From positions 70,244,136 through 70,308,135 of the forward strand of contig CM064867.1 of assembly GCA_032719365.1 (NCBI GenBank): a DNA stretch of 64,000 nt, given 5' to 3'. The first letter of the stretch is position 1, and every line of letters begins with the position of its first letter. Both the position numbers and the translations under genes were made by a program. The notes under the pieces are model-generated. The model was not told the origin of the DNA. It worked only from the letters and a program-made list of their open reading frames with translations, and made no database searches. Source of the stretch: Prinsepia uniflora (taxonomy: Eukaryota; Streptophyta; Magnoliopsida; Rosales; Rosaceae). This document shows positions 56,039 to 64,000 of the stretch, one piece after another.

Positions 56039-58763
56039 TGTAACACCCCGAAAATTCGAAAAACGAAAAATTGGAAAATTTGAGGAAAAGGACGATTTTG
56101 CCCTTGGGATTGGGCGAATGCTTGACTTTTTATTCAAACGGTCAAACGGACTTTGACCGATGACTGTAACGTAGTTCGGGACATCACGAGTTCATAGACA
56201 GGTGGCACGCCCGATTTCGACATTCGAGGAAAAAGTTATGACGTGCGGAAGTTTGAGGGTAATTTGGTAAATTGGGTAAAAAGGGCCCATTTGTTGACTT
56301 TTTGATCGGGGTATTGTTTGGACTTTCTGGGAAGATTGTTGAATAGGTCTCAAGATGCTGAATCTGTAGACAGGCGGCATGCGTCAATTGGAGTCCGAAC
56401 GAAAAAGTTACGGGTCTAGAACGAGGAGGGGCATTGTGGTAATTTGTTATGATAAGGGTAAAACAGTAAGTTGTTTTTAACTGTACAATAATATCTTTTA
56501 AATGGGCTGATTCAGCTTATGGGATGAGGATGATTCCCTAAATGACACCTGGTAAATTTTAATTGAGATTAGTGGCATTACTGCCGCCTAAGTTATGATT
56601 TTAAATGGTTAGTCGTTTGTGTGTGTAGGAAAATACAGAGAACACCCAAAATTCAACCTTGTGATCAATTAGCAGCAACAGAGAGGAACAAGTGAATTGA
56701 GTAATCAACTCAGTGTGTTCCGAAGAGAAAAACCGAAGAGAAAAATCGAAAAAGGAACCCAGAAAATCCTAATCGAACAGTATTGAGAACACCCGAAAAT
56801 CCACCGAAATACATCAATATCGAATTTGATTTCTCAGGCGGTTCCAATTGAAATTGACGAGAGATTTAGCCTCCTGGGAGTTCAACGAAGCGAACTACCT
56901 CAACTGGAACGGAAATTGGTGGAGAATCCACGAAGAACAGGCCCTGTGACATCCGCAGATTTTGGAAGCTGAGTTCAGGTAATTGGAGGTACGAATTCAT
57001 GAAATTGGTTTGGAATTCAAGTTTAGAATGAGTATAAGACACTTCCTGTGCAATCAATTGAACGAAACAGTGTGAAACTGGGTAGAACCCGATTTAGAAC
57101 CCGTCGGGTTTCGATGATGAGTCGTGGGCTTTAGGGCATGGTTTCATCAAATTGAGGTAACATACCCTAAATTAAGACCCTAATGATACTTATAGATGAT
57201 TGAATTGAAGGAAATGATGTCGAATTGGTTAGGAATGAATCAGGTTGGATCGCGGGTCATAAGCTCCGTTTACCAGGTAAACGGGTGACATGGACGACTG
57301 TTCAGGGTTACTGTTCACGGCGCGTGGACTCACGCGCAGCCGCTTGCGGCGGCGCGTGAGGGCGCATGGTGAGGTTTCTGGGAAAGTGTCCAACATGTGT
57401 TTTGCTCTATACAATGTAACGATCATTTTGACGTTGGTTTCGAGGCAATCGGACACCGTCTAGATTATGTTTCGAGGGTCCGGCGGTTTGTGTTATATGT
57501 TAAATTAATATTAAATTCCCGAAAAATTATGGGGAATTGACATGATGTAAATTGACTTGTTAGTAACCCTACATAATGATTTTGGATAGGCTTCGAGATT
57601 CCTGGCAAGTGTCGAAAATTACGGAAACGCGTGCAGCTCGGGAAGCGAGCAGTTGGGACGGTGTGTGAGTGGACGTTTGTTTTATAAATTAATATGCATT
57701 CATATTTAAATGTTTTACATGATTGATTGCATGATTTGGTTTGAAATGATGTCATGATTTGTTTGGATGATTATTTATGATTTAATGATTTTTTTAATCG
57801 GTATTTCGGGCACGTTTTACGAGAAATACGTAAATGATATTTTGGGCTAGGCCCGGAGTCAAAATGGGTTCAAAATGGATATTTTGACTTAACTGAGGAG
57901 TCAAGGATGCTTTCTGGATTATTTTAATGTTGTCAATTGATTTTACGGATTTCTGTGTCAATGGTATTTGGGCTTAAGTCCCGGTTGGTAATCATTTTGA
58001 CTTGGTTTGAAGTCAAGTATTTGATTGAGATGTTTTGGGATAAGATCCCAGGATGATATTCATTGTCATTATGACCCAGACGGTCGAAGCTAGGGGAGTT
58101 CCCAGACGACTGAAGCTCGGGGATATGATATGATATGATTGTGACTGTTCCCAGGCAGCCGATGCTAGGGGTGTTCCCAGACGGCTGATACTCGGGGTGA
58201 TATGTGTTCCCAGATAGCCGAAGCTCGGGGTGTTCCCAGACTGCTAATGCTCGGGGTTATGGCCTACGTGTAGTGCAGATGGGATTATATGGTGGTTTGT
58301 GCACTTGTGAATGGTGCGGATTGCTTGATGAATTGTTTGATTGATTGGTTGTGATTACGTACTGGTATTGTGTACGAGTTCTGGTATGTGTGGCTAGGTG
58401 ATTACGTTTTCGTACATTGGCTTGAGAGCCAGGAATTTAACTTGTTATGTGATTTGGCTGGAAAGCCAGTGGTTGTGTTTAATATGTTTTTCCCTATGCA
58501 TGCAGGTTTGATAAATTGGGGGGTAAATGATGTGTTTCAAACGTGTTTTAAATGATATTATTTTTGTCCACTCACACTTTTCTGTTTTTGATGGCTCTCC
58601 AGGTCATGATACGACGTTCGGGGCTAACCGAGAGGCGAAGGCATAAACGGAGATAATCCCTTGTCTGATAGGTGCTGAGGGGTAGTTCGGGATTTCAGTT
58701 GACTTGTCAGACGGGAGCAGGACCAGACACGGTTATCTAGGTCCATTTGGGAGGGTCCTGTCA
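56039..58763 (+). repeat. 5' LTR of element B
   Basis: It starts TGTAACACCCCG and ends GAGGGTCCTGTCA. Landmarks: tgtaacgtagttcgggacatcacgag (U3, with the ACGT cores split) near 56164, a GC-rich hairpin near 57318-57362, gtgtgagtggacg near 57661, six roughly 28-bp repeats with tcccagacggctga and gctcgggg near 58075-58262, and gtccactcacac near 58567. Confidence 0.93.
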
Positions 58764-58766
58764 AAG

Positions 58767-58778
58767 TGGTATCAGAGC
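58767..58778 (+). other. Primer-binding site, initiator Met-tRNA
   Basis: TGGTATCAGAGC lies three bases after the LTR end at 58763, the same arrangement as in element A. Confidence 0.93.
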
Positions 58779-58795
58779 AAGGTTACTGATTTGCT

Positions 58796-59749
58796 ATGCC
58801 TCCACGACGCGAACCCTGTGCACGGCCTGGTGATGAGTTTAACGGTCCAGATGTTGAGAGAGCCCAACGTCTGGGAGCTATGAGATTTACCGGCCAGTCA
58901 GATCCGGAGGAAACCTATGAGTGGCTTACTTGTTTTGAACGGATCTTCGAAGTTATGCGATGTCCACCAGGAGACATGGTTTTGTTATCCACCTTTATGT
59001 TGAGTGGCAACGCCTACCGGTGGTGGCGTGGGTTGCAGATGACTAGTTTGAATGCCTACACCTTGACTTGGGAGGCTTTTCGGGAGCGCTTCCTGGATCA
59101 GTTTTACCCCATTTCGCTTCGTAATGCGAAAGAGGTTGAGTTCTTGGAACTGCGGCAGGGGACTCTGTCAGTGGCGGAATATGAGTAGAACTTCTTGAAT
59201 CTATCCAATTTCACTCCTCTATATGTGGCCAATGAAGAGGATAAGTGTCGCAGATTTGAGTATGGATTGAAGAATGAGATTCAGTCCGCTGTGACAGTTG
59301 GATACTATGCCACACTTCGAGAGCTATCAGATGCTGCTGCTCGTGTAGAAGCAACTTTGCCTCCCCGAGACTGTTCTGGACAACGTCGAGAACGTCAGGA
59401 TACTGGAGTGACGTCTCAGGGACCACCAAAACGAGGTAGTGGTAGCCTTGATCCTTTTGAGGGATCTCAATTCAGCTCGAATGATGAGGGAAATGAGCAA
59501 GGAAATAATTAGAATGTTTCAGATCAGCACTATAGGGGCGGTCGACCTGGACGGCTTAGTAGAGAGGGTTGTTATTTCTGTGGGAAGGCTGGGCATATTA
59601 AGCGATTTTGTCCTTATCGACCCACATGTAGTACTACAGAGCAGGGCTCGGAGACAGTCTCAACTTCGCAAACTGCAGGTGGAAGAGGAGCTACTAGCAC
59701 TAGTGGCCCACCACGAGGACGTGGTTGGTCTTCGAGTTCACGAACGTAG
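58796..59749 (+). pseudogene. Gag of element B, two in-frame TAG stops
   Basis: The single frame of 317 codons starts MPPRREPCARPGDE. It carries the Retrotrans_gag capsid core at about residues 20-150 (VERAQRLGAMRFTGQSDPEE, YRWWRGLQ, WEAFRERFLDQFYP, VEFLELRQGTLSVAEYE). A CCHC zinc knuckle CYFCGKAGHIKRFC sits at residues 259-272 (C259, C262, H267, C272), followed by a Gly/Ser/Arg-rich RNA-binding-type tail. Only two TAG codons interrupt it, at residues 131 (59186) and 239 (59510). The first replaces the Gln of the EYEQ motif kept in element A. No frameshift is present. The product would coat the RNA; pol functions must come from elsewhere. Confidence 0.93.
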
Positions 59750-59989
59750 ATCTTGAAAACTGTCATAGTGTGTTGCATGATCTTGGGGTGACTGTAGCTG
59801 TTGTGATTATTAGTATCTGTTGATATGTTGTGGTTGTGATGTAAAGTTTTGTACTGTTGTCCTGTTATGTACTGTTATGTGAGCGTTTTAGCTTGGACCA
59901 TTATGATGTTGTGTGTTTGTTGTACTGTTGTGTTTGTTTCATTTACTGTGACCGAATTTCGGGGACGAAATTCTTTAAGGGGGGAAGGT
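59750..59989 (+). other. Non-coding tail and polypurine tract of element B
   Basis: The short stretch after gag ends in gaatttcggggacgaaattc and the polypurine tract aaggggggaaggt (59977-59989). The former is a phrase also found before the right LTR of element A. Confidence 0.7.
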
Positions 59990-62745
59990 TGTAACGCCCC
60001 GAAAATTCGAAAAAATGAAAAATTGGAAAATTTGAGGAAAAGGACGATTTTGCCCTTGGGATTGGGCGAACGGTTGATTTTTTATTCAAACGGTCAAACG
60101 GACTTTGACCGATGACTGTGACGTAGTTCGGGACGTCACGAGTTAATAGACAGGTGGCACGCCCGATTCTGACATTCGAGGAAAAAATTATGACGTGCGG
60201 AAGTTTGAGGGTAATTTGGTAAATTGGGTAAAAAGGGGCCATTTGTTGACTTTTTGATCGGGGTATTGTTTGGACTTTCCGGGAAGATCGTTGAATAGGT
60301 CTCAAGATGCTGAATCCGTAGACAGGCGGCATGCGTCAATCGGAGTCCGAACGAAAAAAGTTACGGGTCTAGAACGAGGAGGGGCATTGTGGTAATTTGT
60401 TACGATAAGGGTAAAACAGTAAGTTGTTTTTAACTGTACAATAATATCTTTTAAATGGACTGATTCAGCTTATGGGATGAGGATGATTCCCTAAATGACA
60501 CCTGGTAAATTTTAATTGAGATTAGTGGCATTACTGCCGCCTAAGTTATGATTTTAAATGGTTAGTCGTTTGTGTGTGTAGGAAAATACAGAGAACACCC
60601 AAAATTTAACCTTGTGATCAATTAGCAGCAACAGAGAGGAACAAGTGAATTGAGTGATCAACTCAGTGTGTTCCGAAGAGAAAAACCGAAAAGGGAACCC
60701 AGAAAATCCTAATCGAACAGTATTGAGAACACCCGAAAATCCACCTAAATACATCAATATCGAATTTGAATTCTTAGGCGGTTCCAATTGAAATTGACGA
60801 GAGATTTAGCCTCCTGGGAGTTTCAACGAAGCGAACTACCTCAACTGGAACAGAAATTGGTGGAGAATCCACGAAGAACAGCCCCTGTGACATCCGCAGA
60901 TTTTGGAAGCTGAGTTCAGGTAATTGGAGGTACGAATTCATGAAATTGATTTGGAATTCAAGTTTAGAATGAGTATATAAGACACTTCCTGTGCAATCAA
61001 TTGAACGAAACAGTGTGAAACTGGGTAGAACCCGATTTAGAACCCGTCGGGTTTCGATGATGAATCGTGGGCTTTAGGGCATGGTTTCATCAAATTGAGG
61101 TAACAGACCCTAAATTAAGACCCTAAATGATAGTTATAGATGATTGAATTGAAGGAAATGATGTCGAATTGGTTAGGAATGAATCAGGTTGGATCGCGGG
61201 TCATAAGCTCCGTTTACCAGGTAAAACGGTGTGACATGGACCACTGTTCAGGGTTACTGTTCATGGGCGCGTGGACTCACGCGCAGCCGCTTGCGGCGGC
61301 GCGTGAGGGCGCATGGTGAGGTTTCTGGGAAAAGTGTCCAACAGGTGTTTTGCTCTATACAATGTAACGATCTTTTTGACGTTGGTTTCGAGGCAATCAG
61401 ACACCGTCTCGATTATGTTTTCGAGGGTCCGGCGGTTTGTGTTATATGTTAAATTAATATTAAATTCCCGAAAAATTATGGGGAATTGACATGATGTAAA
61501 TTGACTTGTTAGTAACCCCTACATAATGATTTTTGGATAGGCTTCAAGATTCCTGGCAAGTGTCGAAAATTACGGAAACGCGTGCAGCTCGGGAAGCGAG
61601 CAGTTGGGACGGTGTGTGAGTGGACGTTAATTTTATAAATTAATATGCATTCATAGTTAAATGTTTTACATGATTGATTTGCATGATTTGGGTTTGCAAT
61701 GATGTCATGATTTTGTTTGGATGATTATTTATGATTTAATGATTTTTTTAATCGGTATTTCGGGCACGTTTTACGAGAAATACCTAAATGATATTTTGGG
61801 CTAGGCATACCTAAATGATATTTTGGGCTAGGCCCGAAGTCAAAATGGGTTCAAAATGGATATTTTGACTTAACTGAGGAGTCAAGGATGCTTTCTGGAT
61901 TATTTTTAATGTTGTCAATTGATTTTACGGATTTGCGTGTCAATGGTATTTGGGCTTGAGTCCCGGTTGGTAATCATTTTGACTTGGTTTGAAGTCAAGG
62001 ATTTGATTGAGATGTTTTGGGATAAGATCCCGGGATGATTTTCATTGTGATTATGACCCAGACGGTCGAAGCTACGGGAGTTCCCAGACGACTGAAGCTC
62101 GGGGATATGATATGATATGATTATGACTGTTCCCAGGCAGCCAAAGCTAGGGGTTTTCCTAGACGGCTGATACTCGGGGTGATATGTGTTCCCAGATAGC
62201 CGAAGCTCGGGGTGTTCCCAGACGGCTAATGCTCGGGGTTATGGCCTACGCGTAGTGTGGATGGATTATATGGTGGTTTGTGCACTTGTGAATGGTGCAG
62301 ATTGCTTGATGAATTGTTTGATTGATTGGTTGTGATTACGTACTGGTATTGTGTACGAGTTCTGGTATGTGTGGCCAGGTGATTACGTTTTTGTACATTG
62401 GCTTGAGAGCCAGGAATTTAACTTGTTATGTGATTTGGCTGAAAAGCCAGTGGTTGTGTTTCATATGTTTTTCCCTATGCATGCAGGTTTGATAAACTAG
62501 AGGGTAAATGATGTATTTCAAACGTGTTTTAAATGATATTATTTTTGTCCACTCACACTTTTCTATTTTTGATGACTCTCCAGGCCGTGACACGACGTTC
62601 GGGGCTAACCGAGAGGCGGAGGCGTAAACGGAGATAATCCCTTGTCTGATAGGTGCTGAGGGGTAGTTCAGGATTTCAGTTGACTTGTCAGACGGGAGCA
62701 GGACCAGGCACGGTTATCTAGGTCCATTTGGGACGGGTCCTGTCA
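59990..62745 (+). repeat. 3' LTR of element B
   Basis: It starts TGTAACGCCCCG and ends GGACGGGTCCTGTCA. It differs from the left copy by scattered single-base changes and small indels. It has one extra 27-bp tandem copy of cctaaatgatattttgggct plus adjacent bases near 61780-61834, where the left LTR has a single copy. Confidence 0.93.
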
Positions 62746-62845
62746 TGAGACCTTCATATCGGTCTTTTTAGATCGTTCAAAAAGTATTCAGGTCAAAATA
62801 TCAACTTATCGACGTCATAGGAGCAAAATCGTCATTTTTTTCTTT

Positions 62846-64000
62846 CTCAAATACTTGGGTGATTATAGAGGGGGAATTTACTACCCTTACAATGACTACG
62901 TGCGGGGAAAGAAAAAATTAATTCTGACTTCCTTCCTTGGTTGCTGTTTTGATGAGGTAATGATGATTGTAAAGCAAAAGAGTGTTTTCATGATGGATGA
63001 ATTTTGTCCTCTAGAGAAAACTGAACCAGAAATAGGGAAGGAATTTTGCAAGAACTTCCTTTTTGGTAGAAGAGCACCAAAAAGCTATGTTCTTTCTCTC
63101 AAGCTACATTCAGGTTATTTTCGACTTAACTGGATGAATAAGATGGTGTTTTTACCTCTTTCATACGTCAATTGGTGGTTGCCAGATGTCAGAGCCTCAT
63201 CATGGGTGGTTGTGTGAAGGAAGGTACGAAGACCCAAAAACTCAAGCTTGGAATTCCAGTCAAGCCAGATGACATTTTCTAAATCTAACTTCATAATTGA
63301 GTTTCTGGCATTGAATACATAGATTTTGATAATTATAACATGAAAATCGGTTGAGAATTGCAGGATATAGCAGCTAGGTGTGTTACTTGAATTGGGACCT
63401 ATTGCAAGCTTCTAGGTTGACTCGTAAGAGCTTGAAGGAGAGAACATGTGAAACTGGACCTGTTTGCATGTGGGGGCGACTCGTCGACCATCCACTAGCG
63501 CGTGATGGCGTGTATAGCATCTCCTCGAGGTTCGGCCAACACAATTTCTATTTTTCTCATTGCTACAGACCCATTTCCGCAGGTTTCAAAACCATTGGGC
63601 ATTATTTCGGGGGTTTTTGTATGCCAAAAATGTCGGTATTCCTGTTTAGACTACATATTGGACTTCTAGGAATAGGGGAATTAAGTTATAGATTCTCTAT
63701 GTGATAAAGTATCTCTATAGGACTCGAGAAGAATTGAAATATCAAAACGGGACTCGAAAAGAACCCAGTTATGGATTAGGGCTCAGAAAGAGCCGAGCTT
63801 TTGAATTTCAGATTTCTCAAGCTCAGTGGGTTAGTGTGGACAGTGACTCAAGAAGACGAATTATGCTTAGTTCATATAGCGAATTAATAATTCTAACATG
63901 ACCAGTGTATATCTCTTGTCTTATAGGTTCTCTAATTCTATGTGTGAAAGTGCTAAGGGTATTTCCGATACATTAATTGAGTTGTTAGGCGGAAGTAGGA
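62846..64000 (+). mobile_element. Probable forward LTR part, cut by the window end
   Basis: The last bases (gagttgttaggcggaagtagga) resemble the near-terminal LTR phrase gacttgtcagacgggagcagga. Earlier parts contain gtgaaactggacctg and gcgcgtgatggcgtg like LTR leaders. A 120-residue open frame at 62855-63217 (start MGDYRGGIYYPYNDY) and one of 108 residues at 63378-63704 show no recognised family. The assignment rests on weak similarity. Confidence 0.4.

Larger units (their letters stand above)
56039..62745 (+). mobile_element. Element B: gag-only retrotransposon with 2.7-kb LTRs
   Basis: The left LTR 56039-58763 (2725 bp) and right LTR 59990-62745 (2756 bp) bracket a 1226-bp interior. Exact TGAGA duplications flank it (56034-56038, 62746-62750). 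The left LTR is followed by TGGTATCAGAGC and the right one is preceded by aaggggggaaggt. The interior holds only gag. The LTRs are nearly identical by eye, so this is among the younger insertions. It supplies the reference structure that identifies the many TGTAACG...CCTGTCA sequences in the window as solo LTRs. LTRs make up over 80% of its length. Confidence 0.95.
55090..62845 (-). mobile_element. Decayed inverted LTR fragment hosting element B
   Basis: The pieces 55090-56038 and 62751-62845 read together as the 5' half of an inverted LTR: atactgcctatctatggatt joins ttttgagaccttcatatcgg across the element B insertion, followed by aggtcaaaatatcaac and gcaaaatcgtcatttt. Pyrimidine-rich DNA (55650-55790) and a (TA)n run (55814-55830) lie inside. 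The 155-residue open frame at 55102-55569 has no known domain and lies in this LTR-like DNA. Confidence 0.55.

Overview
The window is repeat-dominated nuclear DNA of a flowering plant, probably a dicot. The evidence is plant-type Ty3/gypsy LTRs, an En/Spm (CACTA) transposon with TNP2 and Ptta-type genes, a LINE with a plant-style RNase H domain, a tRNA-derived SINE and a GT..AG intron. No intact host gene is visible. The only host-gene signal is a broken ribosome recycling factor-like fragment near 32.1-32.7 kb. The species cannot be fixed from the sequence.

Layout. 1-4.93 kb: AT-rich DNA with a short non-autonomous LTR element (1072-3984) whose interior is a 24-bp minisatellite, then a SINE (4266-4416). 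4.93-22.58 kb: one old forward LTR (4934-22582) apparently split by successive insertions: gag-only element A (5646-8582), an inverted LTR (about 8860-15149) itself split by a forward solo LTR (11157-14244), an inverted solo LTR (15239-17106) and a forward solo LTR (19242-22314). 22.6-32 kb: an LTR fragment, LINE pieces on the minus strand split by an inverted solo LTR (25382-28553), and another inverted LTR (29987 to about 31995) carrying a palindromic LTR derivative (30716-31344). 32-36 kb: AT-rich DNA with the recycling-factor fragment. 36.0-52.6 kb: a minus-strand gypsy element (LTRs 36010-36376 and 52228-52601) carrying a 12.7-kb CACTA transposon (37120-49825) and a 252-bp miniature LTR (51858-52109). 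52.6-64 kb: decayed LTR remnants hosting gag-only element B with 2.7-kb LTRs (56039-62745), then a partial LTR running off the window.

The dominant theme is one superfamily of LTRs that begin near TGTAACGACCCG and end near GGGTCCTGTCA. Where the interior survives, they use the initiator-Met-tRNA primer site TGGTATCAGAGC and encode only Gag, so they must depend on other elements for reverse transcriptase and integrase. Several LTR subfamilies and one unrelated LTR element carry arrays of short hairpins at which paired stem bases change together between copies. This is the observation most worth testing. Most premature stops in Gag and in the CACTA transposase look like C-to-T changes at plant methylation contexts, as expected of silenced elements.
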